From contig NZ_JAEKJZ010000004.1 in assembly GCF_017309185.1 (NCBI RefSeq), positions 186,001 to 250,000 on the forward strand: 64,000 nt of DNA, given 5' to 3'. A program made the position numbers and the translations under genes. This stretch comes from Roseibium aggregatum (GTDB taxonomy: Bacteria; Pseudomonadota; Alphaproteobacteria; Rhizobiales; Stappiaceae). The notes beneath the pieces are model-generated. The model ran no database searches. It saw only the letters and a program-made list of their open reading frames with translations, and was not told the DNA's origin. Positions 8,637 to 19,053 of this stretch are shown here, in pieces (position 1 is the stretch's first letter; each line of letters opens with the position of its first letter).

Positions 8637-8821
8637 GTCATTCCGGACAAGTGCAGCGGAGCTGCGCGCAGATCCGGAAACCAGAAATCTTCTGCGCCAA
8701 AGGCGCTCAGTATTCAAGTTACATCAGATAGATACAAGAGAAGGGGCTCGCTGCCGCTCGCGCTTGTCAGCTGGATTCCGGCTCACGCGACACCGCTTCG
8801 CGGTGCGCTGGCCGGAATGAC
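8637..8821. repeat. MITE-like element with about 50-bp inverted terminal repeats
   Basis: The left arm (8637-8684, beginning GTCATTCCGGAC) and right arm (about 8771-8821, ending GCCGGAATGAC) are imperfect inverted copies of each other around a roughly 85-base centre. There is no open frame inside. Such palindromic intergenic repeats are common in alphaproteobacteria. The rest of the 369-base gap between dctM and the next gene holds only hairpin 8589-8612 and a weaker one near 8846-8866. Confidence 0.6.
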
Positions 8822-8937
8822 TTCGGGACGTTCGTCAGCAATCCGAAGCGGGCTGGTATCCCGCTTTTCTTGCCTTTTGTCCTGTTCGGACTTGCCGTCG
8901 AAAACGGCCTTTGGCAATACCTGCTTGCCTGTGATTC

Positions 8938-9678
8938 CTAGCCCCACTTCACATCGCAGGCCAGCATGTAGCCTGAGCCGTAGATGGTGCGGATATGGGC
9001 CGGGCCGTCCTTTCGGTTGAGCTTCTTGCGGATGCGGGAAATACGCACGTCGATCGAGCGGTCGAGGCTTTCGTCCCGCCCTCCGTGTTCCAGCAGATAG
9101 TCCCGGGTCAGAACTCTTTTGGGTGCCCTTAGCAGGGCTTCCAGAAGCGTCGCCTCGCCGGTCGAAAGGAACGTTTCCTCGCCTTCCGGCGAGGTCAGGC
9201 AATGGGAGGCCGGCTGATAGGTCCAGCCTTCGAAAAGAGCGAGTTCCGGCCGCTGGTCCGGCTGGGGCTGATCCGAGGAACGCCGCAAGATCGATCTGAT
9301 CCGGGCAATGACTTCGCGCGGATCGAACGGCTTGACCACATAGTCGTCCGCGCCCAGTTCCAGACCCATGACCCGGTCGCTCGCGTGACCGCGCGCGGAC
9401 AGCACGATGATCGGCACGGAAGACTGGCGCCGGATTTCGTTGATCAGGGTCATGCCTTCCATGTCCGGAAGGCCGAGGTCGACGATACAGGCGTCCGGGG
9501 TTTCCCGGTCGAGGGCCGCAAGCAGCTGCGCGGCGGTGGAAAAGACCTTGCCGGCGATTTCGAACTGGCTCATGGCGTCCAGCAGTAGATTGCCGATATC
9601 CGGTTCGTCATCGACGACGAAGACAGTCCGTTTGACCGCTTGGGCTGGGCGTGTCTGCAAGGCTTGAGCCTTTCTCAT
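8938..9678 (-). CDS. OmpR/PhoB-family response regulator
   Basis: A 246-residue regulator. The receiver domain has VVDDEPDIGN, phospho-acceptor Asp67 in CIVDLGLPD, and the Lys in VVKPFDPRE; the C-terminal winged helix runs through LTRDYLLEH, SIDVRISRIRKKL and IRTIYGSGYML. I place the start at 9678 because its ATG overlaps the TGA of the upstream kinase gene by four bases (ATGA); the frame is open further upstream but only inside the kinase gene. Together they form a two-component system. The target genes are unknown; nothing adjacent is an obvious regulon member. Confidence 0.9.
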   Translation of the reverse strand: MRKAQALQTRPAQAVKRTVFVVDDEPDIGNLLLDAMSQFEIAGKVFSTAAQLLAALDRETPDACIVDLGLPDMEGMTLINEIRRQSSVPIIVLSARGHASDRVMGLELGADDYVVKPFDPREVIARIRSILRRSSDQPQPDQRPELALFEGWTYQPASHCLTSPEGEETFLSTGEATLLEALLRAPKRVLTRDYLLEHGGRDESLDRSIDVRISRIRKKLNRKDGPAHIRTIYGSGYMLACDVKWG

Positions 9679-11636
9679 GGTTTCAACGACAGGATCCGGT
9701 GCAGGGTCTCGGCAAGCTCGCCATCGGCAAATGGCTTGGCGAGAACCGGAAACTCGCATCGGTTGCCCTGGTCTGACAAGCCTGACCAATCGGCGTAACC
9801 GGACATCAGCGCGATCGCGAGGTCCTGCCGGTGGCGCCGGATGTCGCGGGCGAGGACGAGACCGTTCTGCTGACCGGGCATCACGATGTCGCTGAGGACG
9901 CCGCGCAGTTCAGGAAGCTCCAGGGCGAGGGTCTTGGCGTCTTCGGCGCTCTCGGCTCTCAGTACCGTATATCCCAGGGTCTGGAGCTGGTCGGTGACGG
10001 TGTCGGCGACATCCGGGTCGTCTTCGACCAGCAGCAGAAGCTCGCCCTGTCCGCGCTTGACGTCCGGGGCCTTGTCCGCTCCCTCCGTCTTTCCCCAGGC
10101 TCGTTCAAGTCGTTCAAGGGGAAGAAACAGCGACAGGCAGGTTCCTGCGCCGGGTGCGCTATCAACCTGGATCGCGCCGCCGGATTGACGGATGAAGCCG
10201 TAGACCATGGATAGCCCGAGACCGCTTCCGGTGCCGAAGTTCTTGGTGGTGAAGAAGGGTTCGAAGATCTTGAGCCTGATCTCTTCCTCCATGCCGCCGC
10301 CCGTATCCGAGACTGAAATGCGGGCGTAAGGGCCTGGCGGAACGCCGAGGTCGCCGGCCTGTTCTTTAGTCAGGTCCGTCTCCGAAAGGCTCAGGCGCAG
10401 AAGTCCACCGTCCGGCATGGCGTCGCGGGCGTTGAAGGCCAGATTGATCAAAGCGGTTTCCATCTGGGTCGGGTCGATCCTCGCGCCGACCCTGTCGTCA
10501 GCCGCGTCCGCTTCCAGGGAAATGACGGAAGGCAGGGACCCTTCCAGCAACCGGGTGGCGTTGCCGATGACCTGCGCCAGCGGAACGATCTTGGGATCGA
10601 TGGCCTTGCCGCGGCTGAAGGCCAGCAGCCGCTGGATCAGATCGGAGCCTCGTTTCGTGGCCTCCATCATGGGCTGCAGCTTGCCGTCCAGCGCCTGCCT
10701 GTCGATTGGCGTTTCCAGCCGGCTCAACGAAAGCAGGTTCCCCATCAAGATGGCGAGCAGGTTGTTGAAGTCGTGGGCGAGGCCGCCGGTCAGCTTGCCG
10801 ACGGCGTCCATGCGCTGGGATTGCACGAGGGCGGCTTCCGCCTGTTTCTGATCGGTGGCATCCAGAGACAACACGAAAATCCCGAGGGTGCGTCCGTCCG
10901 CGGTCATGTCCGGGATCAGGGTGGAGCGCATGTAGGCGGACGAACCGTCCGGACGCTGGCGCTGGTATTCATAGCTGACCGCGTTGCCTTGAAAGGCCCG
11001 TTCGATATGCGGTTCGAGTTCCTTGAAGAGCTCCTCGCCGACGACCTCAGGCGCACTGCGGCCCGCCACGGAGGCGACCGAATGACCGAACCAGTCGGCG
11101 TAGCGGCGGTTGGCGAAGCGGAAGACCGGACCGGGCGCCATATAGGCAATGAGCGCCGGTATGTTGTCGGTGACCAGACGCAGCCAGTCCTCGCTTTGGC
11201 GCAGCGCCCGGGTGCGCTCGGCCACTGTTCGCTCCAGCTTCTCCTGCAGGCGGCGGTCCGCCGTGACATCGGAGTAGGTGGTCACGAAACCGCCCTGCGG
11301 CAGCGGCGTGCCGGAGACGGCGATCACCTGGCCGTTCGGGCGGATACGTTCGAAATAATGCGGCTCGAACAGCTTGGCGCGTTCCAGCCGGCGGCGTATC
11401 TTGCCTTCGATGTCGCCCGGACCGTATTCGCCGCGTTCCGCGTTGACCCTCAGGAAAGCTTCCAGATGGGTTCCCCGGCGGGCGAGCTCGTGCGGGAAAT
11501 CGAGCATTTCCCAAAGGCCACGGTTCCAGGCGACAAGCTTCAAATCCGCGTCGAAAGCGGAAAAACCCTGATTGATGTGGTCAAGCGCGGCCTGCATCAG
11601 ATCGAGTTGCGTCTTGAGCTGCTGTGTGTCCTCCAT
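9675..11636 (-). CDS. PAS-domain hybrid sensor histidine kinase
   Basis: A 653-residue kinase without membrane segments, so probably cytoplasmic. The order is a PAS domain (about 10-125, PAS_7-like, [21 protein letters not shown]), a short linker helix, a second PAS domain (about 150-265), a HisKA domain with His288 in [17 protein letters not shown], a HATPase domain ([21 protein letters not shown]), and a C-terminal receiver (about 530-650; [23 protein letters not shown]). The HDFNNLL H-box and the fused receiver are typical of alphaproteobacterial hybrid kinases. It is coupled by an ATGA overlap to the downstream OmpR-type regulator. The signal is not evident. Confidence 0.92.
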   Translation of the reverse strand: MEDTQQLKTQLDLMQAALDHINQGFSAFDADLKLVAWNRGLWEMLDFPHELARRGTHLEAFLRVNAERGEYGPGDIEGKIRRRLERAKLFEPHYFERIRPNGQVIAVSGTPLPQGGFVTTYSDVTADRRLQEKLERTVAERTRALRQSEDWLRLVTDNIPALIAYMAPGPVFRFANRRYADWFGHSVASVAGRSAPEVVGEELFKELEPHIERAFQGNAVSYEYQRQRPDGSSAYMRSTLIPDMTADGRTLGIFVLSLDATDQKQAEAALVQSQRMDAVGKLTGGLAHDFNNLLAILMGNLLSLSRLETPIDRQALDGKLQPMMEATKRGSDLIQRLLAFSRGKAIDPKIVPLAQVIGNATRLLEGSLPSVISLEADAADDRVGARIDPTQMETALINLAFNARDAMPDGGLLRLSLSETDLTKEQAGDLGVPPGPYARISVSDTGGGMEEEIRLKIFEPFFTTKNFGTGSGLGLSMVYGFIRQSGGAIQVDSAPGAGTCLSLFLPLERLERAWGKTEGADKAPDVKRGQGELLLLVEDDPDVADTVTDQLQTLGYTVLRAESAEDAKTLALELPELRGVLSDIVMPGQQNGLVLARDIRRHRQDLAIALMSGYADWSGLSDQGNRCEFPVLAKPFADGELAETLHRILSLKP

Positions 11637-11836
11637 GGTGGAAGATTAAGGGCAAATGACCGGTTTGGCCATGTACTCCGGGAGGCATTGTTCAAGCGCC
11701 GCTTCCAGGTATTCGTCCTCTGCGTCTTGACGGTGTGGAACGGTGGAGGAGGATGGATATCTACAGGCGGATCCGAGGCGCGCACCTCCGGATTTCCGCC
11801 GGAAATGCGGCCCGCGGCTGAAACGCAAGCCCGGCA

Positions 11837-12202
11837 CTACGTGCCGGTTTCGCTGTCGCTCAAGTCGTGGTGGAAGTGAAACAAATTGCCGTTAAAGTCC
11901 TTGACCGTGAACTGCCGCAATCCCCACGGTTTGTCGTCGACCGGATCGACGATATCCGCGCCGCGCGCGGCAAGTTCGGCGTGGGCTTCGTCCACGTCTG
12001 CGGAGAAGATCCAGAATGTCGCCGGGTGGATTTCGCCTTTTGTTTCCCTGAAGAAGATCGCGCAATTCCCGTGTGAGACGGCCCCGATCGCGCCCTCGGG
12101 ATGAAACCAGCCGATTTCAAACCCCATGAAGTCCCGGAAGTAGCGCTGCGCGGCCTTCACATCCGCAACCGGCAATTCGGGCGTGGGCTGCTCGAGTTTC
12201 AT
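11837..12202 (-). CDS. VOC-superfamily (glyoxalase/bleomycin-resistance-like) protein
   Basis: A 121-residue single-module VOC protein with the typical start PTPELPVADVKAAQRYFRDFMGF and end GLRQFTVKDFNGNLFHFHHDL. Family members are small metalloenzymes or drug-binding proteins; sequence alone does not tell which. Two in-frame ATGs lie six bases apart. On this strand a GGAG sits seven bases before the second ATG but only one base before the first, which favours the start at 12202. It is a single gene, separated by about 200 bases from the hybrid kinase. Confidence 0.85.
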   Translation of the reverse strand: MKLEQPTPELPVADVKAAQRYFRDFMGFEIGWFHPEGAIGAVSHGNCAIFFRETKGEIHPATFWIFSADVDEAHAELAARGADIVDPVDDKPWGLRQFTVKDFNGNLFHFHHDLSDSETGT

Positions 12203-12341
12203 GACCATACTCCGTGTCGGGTCCAGTACGGTCGCCAGTTTATCGCTAAGTGCGTTTAAGTTGAATTTTCATCTCAGGTATTTCGATGCTCCTGCCGTGC
12301 GGCCGCCTTCTGATGTGGGCAGACTTCCGCGCCGATCGGGA

Positions 12342-13091
12342 CTACCTGTAATGTTCTAGAATTTCGTCGATCCGGCCGCTGTCCTTCAGCTTTCGGAAAG
12401 CGCGTGCCAGATCGTCAAACGGAACCGGCGACTTGCGGGAAATCATGGCTTTTACGTCATGGGTGCTTTCGATCTTCTCGGCGACGATGAAATCACCCTG
12501 TGCCTGATGTTTCGCCAGATAATGTAAGATGAGCGTGTCGGCATCCAGCAGGGCGTCGATGCGGCCCAGTTTCAACCTTTTGAAATTCGACGCGAGCGAG
12601 TCGACATCGTCACGGATCACGGTCCCCTCTGAAAATCTTTCATCGAGTTCGCCCGGATACCGGTACCCGCGGATTGTCCCGATCCTCTTTCCGGTCAGAT
12701 CGTCATAGTCGGCAACAGAGAAAGAATTTTGCACCGAAACGACATAGCGTCCCGATTCCCGGAACAAGGTTTCGGACCAGAGAAACTGCTCCGGATTTGT
12801 GTACCAGCGCGGACTGGACAAGACCAGGACATGGGATTTTCCGGTCAGGAGATGGTTATCCATCCGTGCCCTTGGAATGTTCTCGTAACTGATTTCGACA
12901 TCGATCTCATTTGCGACTTCATCCATGATGTCCTTGACGATACCGCCCACCAGCCTGCCGTTTTCCACGAAGGCATACGGCTCGCCATAGTGACTTCCGA
13001 AGCTGACGATCAATCCATCGTGATGGGCGGATACGGGCGTAAGAAATGATATAAAAACAATTAGATAGAAAATCAGCCCTGGGGTTCTCAT
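12342..13091 (-). CDS. Periplasmic solute-binding-like protein (SBP_bac_3 type)
   Basis: A 249-residue protein with a clear signal peptide (hydrophobic LIFYLIVFISFL followed by TPVSA) and the overall pattern of an extracellular solute-binding protein family 3: SFGSHYGEPYAFVENGRLVGGIVKD at the start, then DDLTGKRIGTIRGYRYPGE and ending KDSGRIDEILEHY. There is no adjacent ABC permease or ATPase, so it may be an orphan amino-acid-like binding protein or a sensory one. An alternative ATG at 13136 adds 15 mostly basic residues; I prefer 13091 because AGGA lies upstream and the signal peptide then begins normally. The surrounding 200 bases are AT-richer than the neighbourhood. Confidence 0.75.
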   Translation of the reverse strand: MRTPGLIFYLIVFISFLTPVSAHHDGLIVSFGSHYGEPYAFVENGRLVGGIVKDIMDEVANEIDVEISYENIPRARMDNHLLTGKSHVLVLSSPRWYTNPEQFLWSETLFRESGRYVVSVQNSFSVADYDDLTGKRIGTIRGYRYPGELDERFSEGTVIRDDVDSLASNFKRLKLGRIDALLDADTLILHYLAKHQAQGDFIVAEKIESTHDVKAMISRKSPVPFDDLARAFRKLKDSGRIDEILEHYR

Positions 13092-13264
13092 CAGTGGAAT
13101 TCCTATGCGCTTTGAATTCTTTTTGTTTTTCGGCATGGGAAATCATTGGAGATGCTTAAGAGATCTGCCTGTATTTAATTTCCATGGCTGGAACTATTTT
13201 AAACGAGGAGTTGTAAATAAAAAATCCGGCTTTTTGCCAAGGTAATTTCTATTATCGCTCGAAC

Positions 13265-13582
13265 CTATTGCCGAAGGCAGCCGAACATGACCTGACCTTT
13301 TCCGTCCCAGGCAATTTCCAGCAGATCGGCGTCCCGGTGACAGGAGAATTCGTTGCGCTGTCGTCCGCAGAACCAGACGACCGGCTGGCCTCGGGCGATC
13401 GGCAGGCGGCTGGTTTCGTTTCGAAACAGCGTTTTGCGTTCCTTGTCGCCCCAGACTTCCATTTCGTAGTCCAGGCAGCGGTAGCTTCGCTCATCGAGAA
13501 ATTGCTGGGCCTGCACCGGCGAGGATTCGCCGGCAAGGAGCGGCGCGATGACGAGGAGCAGGGCCGGGGCGAGTTTGCGCAT
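13265..13582 (-). CDS. Small secreted cysteine-containing protein, unknown function
   Basis: A 105-residue protein with a signal peptide (MRKLAPALLLVIAPLLAG, likely cleavage after VQA). The mature part has four cysteines (YRCLDYE, WFCGRQ, FSCHRD, FGCLRQ), which suggests two disulfides in the periplasm. I do not recognise a family. Its ATG directly abuts the TAG of the upstream gene (13583), so it is the third gene of a coupled operon with the secreted protein at 13583 and the coiled-coil/TPR protein at 13933. Confidence 0.7.
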   Translation of the reverse strand: MRKLAPALLLVIAPLLAGESSPVQAQQFLDERSYRCLDYEMEVWGDKERKTLFRNETSRLPIARGQPVVWFCGRQRNEFSCHRDADLLEIAWDGKGQVMFGCLRQ

Positions 13583-13936
13583 CTAATTATCCTCTTCGCC
13601 TGAAGCTTCTGTCTCGGGAATGACGCAGTTTATCCGGATCCGTCCCGCGTCCCGCCAGCTGATGACGGCCGAGGCCGCAGTGTCGGTGCAATCGAAAGTT
13701 TCTTTCCACAAAAGGGTCGCACTGGATTCGCCGGGCCGCAAGCAGAGCAATTGAAACGTGGTGACCGCGACCGGTTCTGCAATCCCAGCGGAGGGAAACA
13801 GGTCTGTATCGCCGGTACGGATCACGAGAACTTCGCTGACCGGGTCGCAGCGGTCCTGCAGAAACTGGGCCTGCGCCACCTTGAAAGACAGGACTACGGC
13901 CGCCAGCGCACAGGCCGAGACCCGCCCGGCGCTCAT
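13583..13936 (-). CDS. Small secreted protein, unknown function
   Basis: A 117-residue protein with a signal peptide (SACALAAVVLSFKVAQA). The mature part contains four cysteines (QDRCDP, LLCLRPG, FDCTDT, INCVIP), again compatible with two disulfides. Its acidic C-terminus ends TEASGEEDN. It overlaps the upstream TPR-like gene by four bases (ATGA) and abuts the following gene, so all three are co-translated. The similar size, signal peptide and cysteine number to the next gene raise the possibility of distant paralogues, but the sequences are not obviously alike. No family recognised. Confidence 0.7.
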   Translation of the reverse strand: MSAGRVSACALAAVVLSFKVAQAQFLQDRCDPVSEVLVIRTGDTDLFPSAGIAEPVAVTTFQLLCLRPGESSATLLWKETFDCTDTAASAVISWRDAGRIRINCVIPETEASGEEDN

Positions 13937-15177
13937 GAGCAGAATTCCTCATAGCCCGTGTCGCTGCCGTCGAGAAAGTCACGAATGACGAGATTCCGGT
14001 CGCCGAAGACCGGCGGTCCGACGGCGAATTCCGCCGAGCGGCAGGCATAACCCTTGGCTTCCGCCGGCAGTCCCTTGTCCTTCAGGAGAAGCGCCATTGC
14101 GGACAGCGACTGGAACAGGACGAGCCGGTCGTCGGTATATTGGGCGACCCGGACCGCCTTTTCGAACGCGGTTCGGGCGGCGTCGGGATCGTAGATTTCC
14201 GGAAACTCGCGGCGGATGCGGATATTGCCGACGGTCTTGAGGATTCTCGAAAGCCGGGGAAAGTCCTGGGCCTCGTCATAGTAGAGCGCGGCCTGCTCGT
14301 ATTTCTGGATGGCTTGCGCGAATTTCAGGTGGTTCTGATAGATGTTGCCGATGGCTTGGTAAACGCTGCCCTTCATGGAGTCGTCCGACCCCTCCAGACT
14401 GCGCACGGCCCGCTCCTCCAGGGTGATCAGCGCCTCGGTAAAAAGGCCCTGGTCGCTTTCGGTCCGAGCCCGCTGCATCAGCACGTTCAGATATTCATCG
14501 TTGCTGATGGCGCGAGCTTTTTTCTCCGCCTCGTCGAACAGCCGCCGGGCGCGCTGGACCTCGTTGTTGAAGGCCCGGTTGATCGCCAGTTGCACCGTCG
14601 CGAAGACTTCTAGCTGGGTATAGTCCTGATTGTGGGCGAACTCCCGGATCGCGGCATAGAACCCGGCCGTTTCGTTGTCGAAGGGATCGAGCGTGTTGCC
14701 GAAATTGATGGCAATGATGTCGGTCTGTTCGCGAATGAAGCCGTCCAGCTGGTCCTGAACCCTCTGGCTGTCCTGCTCGATTTTGGAAAAGGTCGTCTCC
14801 AGACCGCCGAATTCGGTCTTGAGAACGTCGAAGTCCGCGAGCAGGGGACCCAGTTCGCGTTCCAGTTCGTCGATCCGGTCCCGGAACGCGTCGAGGTCCG
14901 TTTTGGCGTTGGCGACGTCCTGGGAGAGATCGCTCAGGCTCGCGCGCAGCTCCTCCCGCGCCCGGTCGATGAAATCATAGCCGAAAAAGGCGGCTGCGGA
15001 GAGCAGGATCGCGAAGGCGGCGCCGTAGCGATACTTCAGCGTTGTCTCGACCCGCGAACGGACGCTGTCGGCGAGACGCCGCTCGAAAAGCTCGAACCTC
15101 TCCTTGTCGGACAGCCTTTGGCCCGAACTTTGATCCGGCTTTTCAACGGACGTTCGATCTGGCGGGTCCTGGGGCAT
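13933..15177 (-). CDS. Membrane-anchored coiled-coil and TPR-like protein
   Basis: A 414-residue protein with a single hydrophobic segment (about residues 50-68, YGAAFAILLSAAAFFGYDFI) after a charged cytoplasmic N-terminus. A coiled coil follows (about 70-150, DRIDELERELGPLLADF) and then helical repeats resembling tetratricopeptides (about 200-390; AIGNIYQNHLKFAQAIQKYEQA). The topology suggests that the repeats face the periplasm as a scaffold. It is the first gene of the operon with two small secreted cysteine-containing proteins. The function is unknown; a periplasmic assembly platform for the two small proteins is only a guess. Confidence 0.72.
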   Translation of the reverse strand: MPQDPPDRTSVEKPDQSSGQRLSDKERFELFERRLADSVRSRVETTLKYRYGAAFAILLSAAAFFGYDFIDRAREELRASLSDLSQDVANAKTDLDAFRDRIDELERELGPLLADFDVLKTEFGGLETTFSKIEQDSQRVQDQLDGFIREQTDIIAINFGNTLDPFDNETAGFYAAIREFAHNQDYTQLEVFATVQLAINRAFNNEVQRARRLFDEAEKKARAISNDEYLNVLMQRARTESDQGLFTEALITLEERAVRSLEGSDDSMKGSVYQAIGNIYQNHLKFAQAIQKYEQAALYYDEAQDFPRLSRILKTVGNIRIRREFPEIYDPDAARTAFEKAVRVAQYTDDRLVLFQSLSAMALLLKDKGLPAEAKGYACRSAEFAVGPPVFGDRNLVIRDFLDGSDTGYEEFCS

Positions 15178-15383
15178 CCTGCGCTCATCCGGTCATGGGG
15201 GTTCAACCATAGCAGGTTTTCACCTTCCCGAGGACTCTGGAAAGTGCCGTAGAGACATGCTTTGCGTCGAAACTTCGGCACTTTCTGGTTGTGTGTCGGT
15301 TGAGAGTGAAGCCGTTTGAAAGGTGCTTTCTCATTCGGGTCAGGCTCCCGGCCAAAATGCGGGAGGCGCGGTCGGCTGTTTTG

Positions 15384-16394
<1,011 letters not shown>

Positions 16395-16544
16395 CGGGAT
16401 CGAAACTCCATTGAGCGGTTTATTTAGGAAGTTTCAAATGGGGAAGGAAGGGGAAGGGCGCGGCCGTATTGTGCCCGGCCGCGACTCTCGGTAATTCGAA
16501 CAGGGGTATCGGAAGGTTGGTCCCGCCCGTCGGAAGGATTCAAG

Positions 16545-17117
16545 ATGGTGGATGACAGCATGCAGGCCTTGAGAGACGGCGGCAGCCGGACTTCCCGGCT
16601 GACGGCGAACTGGGTCTATGGCGCGCTGCCGTTCGCCTTGCTGCTGATCGCGTTTTCGCCTTTCGTCGATGGCATTGCGTTGCCCGTCTATCTGTCCCTG
16701 CCGGTCTATATGCTGCACCAGTACGAGGAGCACGACGCCGACCGGTTCCTGAAAAACATCAATCTGCTGCTCGGACCGAAGGCGCGCGGGCTGACCCATG
16801 CCTCCGTCTGGACAATCAACGTCATCTTTGTCTGGTTCCTGCTGCTTGGTGTTTTCTATGTGGTCCGCGTGGCGCCGGGCTGGGGGGTGGTTGCCGCCTA
16901 TCTGATGGCGATCAACGCGCTCGTTCACATCGCGGCGGCAATCCGCACGAGACAAGGCAATCCGGGCCTCGTCACGGCCATCGTCCTGTTCCTGCCGCTT
17001 TCCGCCTGGATCTTCGCCATCCAGCCCGCGAGCGTCGTGCAATATCTGGCCGGTGCGGCGCTGATCGTCGCCCTGCACGGCGGCATCGCGTTCTGGGCAA
17101 CACGAAGGGGTGCATAG
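16545..17117 (+). CDS. HXXEE-domain integral membrane protein
   Basis: A 190-residue inner-membrane protein with about five hydrophobic segments. The motif HQYEEH (about residues 58-63) is the His-x-x-Glu-Glu signature of the HXXEE domain family, and further conserved polar residues lie in membrane helices (NALVHIAAA, ALHGGIAFW). Histidines and glutamates inside the membrane suggest a metal site or an oxidase or hydroxylase-like chemistry, but no function is established. It is followed at 140 bases by an aldo/keto reductase on the same strand. Confidence 0.8.
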   Translation: MVDDSMQALRDGGSRTSRLTANWVYGALPFALLLIAFSPFVDGIALPVYLSLPVYMLHQYEEHDADRFLKNINLLLGPKARGLTHASVWTINVIFVWFLLLGVFYVVRVAPGWGVVAAYLMAINALVHIAAAIRTRQGNPGLVTAIVLFLPLSAWIFAIQPASVVQYLAGAALIVALHGGIAFWATRRGA

Positions 17118-17256
17118 GAAATAGCCGGGGCCGGGGGACTGTCCTCCGAAGAGTTCTGTGGCACAGGGCGGCCAAGACCTTTGGTTTCCATCCAAGAGCG
17201 ATTAAAAGGGCGATGTGAGGAAGACACCCCAAAGACATCGAAGGGTAGAGCGGAAC

Positions 17257-18255
17257 ATGGAAAAACGCAGGCTGGGCGCCAATGGGCCGGAAGTCGGGGC
17301 AATCGGGTATGGCGCCATGTCGTTTTCCGACATGTACGGCCCCACCAACGAGGCGGAGAGCCATGCGATCCTCGACGCCTGCCGCGATCTGGGCGTTACC
17401 CACCTGGACACCGCGAATGTCTACGGGATGGGGAAATCGGAGAGCGCCATCGGGAGCTATCTGAAAGCCGATCCGGGTGCGCGCGACGCGTTCGTCATCG
17501 CGACGAAGGCGACGATCACCCGCGATGCGGACGGCAAGCGCAGTTTCGACAATTCGGCGGAGCATCTTGAAGCCGAGCTGGACAAATCCCTGCTGCGGCT
17601 CGGTCTGGATCATGTGGACCTCTTTTACGCCCACCGCCGCGATCCGCGCTTCACGCCGGAAGAAACGGCGGCCAATCTCGGGCGGCTCGTGGAAAAGGGC
17701 AAGACCCGTGCAATCGGTCTTTCGGAGATCGCCCCCTCGACGTTGCGGCGCGCGGCGAAGGTCTTTCCGATCGCAGCCGTTCAATCGGAATATTCGCTTT
17801 CCACCCGTTTCCCCGATCTCGGACTGGTGCAGGCGTGTGCCGAACTCGGTGTTGCCATGGTGGCTTTCTCGCCGGTGGGCCGTTCTCTTCTGACGGACAA
17901 TCCGATCCCGCGCGAGCGCATTCCGAGCCTGCCGTTTCTTGCCGGAAACCCCCGTTTCATGGAGCCTAACCTGACGGAAAACCTGCGCATGGTGGAGGGC
18001 TTCCGGACCCTTGCGGCGGAAATGGGCACGACTGCGGCCGGCCTGGCGAACGCCTGGCTTCTGACCCGCGGACCGCATGTGATCCCGATCCCGGGAACAC
18101 GGTCGGTGGAGCACCTGCGCGAATGCGTTTCTGGCGCGGCCCTGTCGCTTTCAGAAACGGACCTTCAACGCATCGAAGCCGTGCTGCCCGTCGGCTGGGC
18201 ACACGGGGACCGTTATTCCGACGACCAATGGATCGGGCCGGAGCGCTATTGCTGA
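17257..18255 (+). CDS. Aldo/keto reductase
   Basis: A 332-residue AKR-fold oxidoreductase beginning MEKRRLGANGPEVGAIGYG. The catalytic tetrad is visible: Asp and Tyr in HLDTANVYGMGKSE, Lys in FVIATKAT, and His in DLFYAHRRD. The C-terminal NADPH-binding stretch is IPIPGTRSVEHLRECV. Members reduce aldehydes and ketones with NADPH. I start at the ATG at 17257, where the domain begins; an upstream in-frame ATG at 17215 would add 14 basic residues of no family character. It is convergent with the RES toxin gene. Confidence 0.9.
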   Translation: MEKRRLGANGPEVGAIGYGAMSFSDMYGPTNEAESHAILDACRDLGVTHLDTANVYGMGKSESAIGSYLKADPGARDAFVIATKATITRDADGKRSFDNSAEHLEAELDKSLLRLGLDHVDLFYAHRRDPRFTPEETAANLGRLVEKGKTRAIGLSEIAPSTLRRAAKVFPIAAVQSEYSLSTRFPDLGLVQACAELGVAMVAFSPVGRSLLTDNPIPRERIPSLPFLAGNPRFMEPNLTENLRMVEGFRTLAAEMGTTAAGLANAWLLTRGPHVIPIPGTRSVEHLRECVSGAALSLSETDLQRIEAVLPVGWAHGDRYSDDQWIGPERYC

Positions 18256-18355
18256 GGGGTGATCTCCCTCCTGGGGAGAGTTTGCCCTGAATGGCCGGGT
18301 GAAGGGGTGCGAGCCGGCCCTGCGACGCTCCCAACCTGGTGGCAAGAGGGGTGCC

Positions 18356-18991
18356 CTATACCGTGATCCTTATGCCGCCACGCTGTCCGGCGGTGCGCAC
18401 GTCTGCGAGGAAGCCGGGGTTGGTCTGGCCGTCGCGGGTGCCGACAACACGAAAATCGCCCGCGCTTACCCGATCGCCGAAGAAGAGCCAGGCGGTGGCG
18501 GGATCGCACTGGTTGGAGGTCCACTCCAGACCGTCGATGCCGGGAAACCGATGGTGGATGGCCTCCGCCCACTTGACAGTCGCCGCATAGAGTGTCGGTG
18601 GGGAGGCGATCAGCGCGGTCCGGCCGATCCGCCATTTCTTAAGGTCCGGTGCGCGCAGAGACGCGAGGGTCAGATCGCGCAGCACTTCCAGTGTGCCGTG
18701 GGCCCGGCGCGTGACGTCGGCCTTGCGCACGGTCTTGAATTTCGCCTTGGCCGGAATGTCGTGAAAGACGGTCTCGTAGATCGCGGCCTCCAGCGTTTCG
18801 CCTGCATAGAGCGAGGGGACACAGGCGCCGGAGGTGTCGCGGACCGGCGCGAAACGGGTTGGTCCGCCCCGGCATGGGTTGAAGGCGTTGGAGGCGAAGG
18901 ACCGGTCGTGGACGCGCTCGATCAGCGTGCCTTTTGCCAGCGCGACGGTATTGGGTGCGGTCAGGTTTGCCGGAGGCTTTCGGATCGACAT
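18356..18991 (-). CDS. RES-domain toxin (NAD-degrading type)
   Basis: A 211-residue protein with the Arg-Glu-Ser layout of RES-domain toxins: Arg in TRFAPVRD, Glu in YAGETLEAAIYETVFHDI, and Ser in LEWTSNQ. Characterised RES toxins consume NAD+ by phosphorolysis or hydrolysis and arrest growth. The gene is directly downstream of a likely ParS/MbcA-type antitoxin (62-base gap) on the same strand, which is the usual Xre-RES order. The pair is chromosomal and single-copy in this window. The family assignment is good; toxicity is inferred. Confidence 0.82.
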   Translation of the reverse strand: MSIRKPPANLTAPNTVALAKGTLIERVHDRSFASNAFNPCRGGPTRFAPVRDTSGACVPSLYAGETLEAAIYETVFHDIPAKAKFKTVRKADVTRRAHGTLEVLRDLTLASLRAPDLKKWRIGRTALIASPPTLYAATVKWAEAIHHRFPGIDGLEWTSNQCDPATAWLFFGDRVSAGDFRVVGTRDGQTNPGFLADVRTAGQRGGIRITV

Positions 18992-19053
18992 GGGAGCGTG
19001 TGCTCATCCCAAGGGGAATAGGTTATGGCTCATCTGACCTGGTTTCCCTGGTC

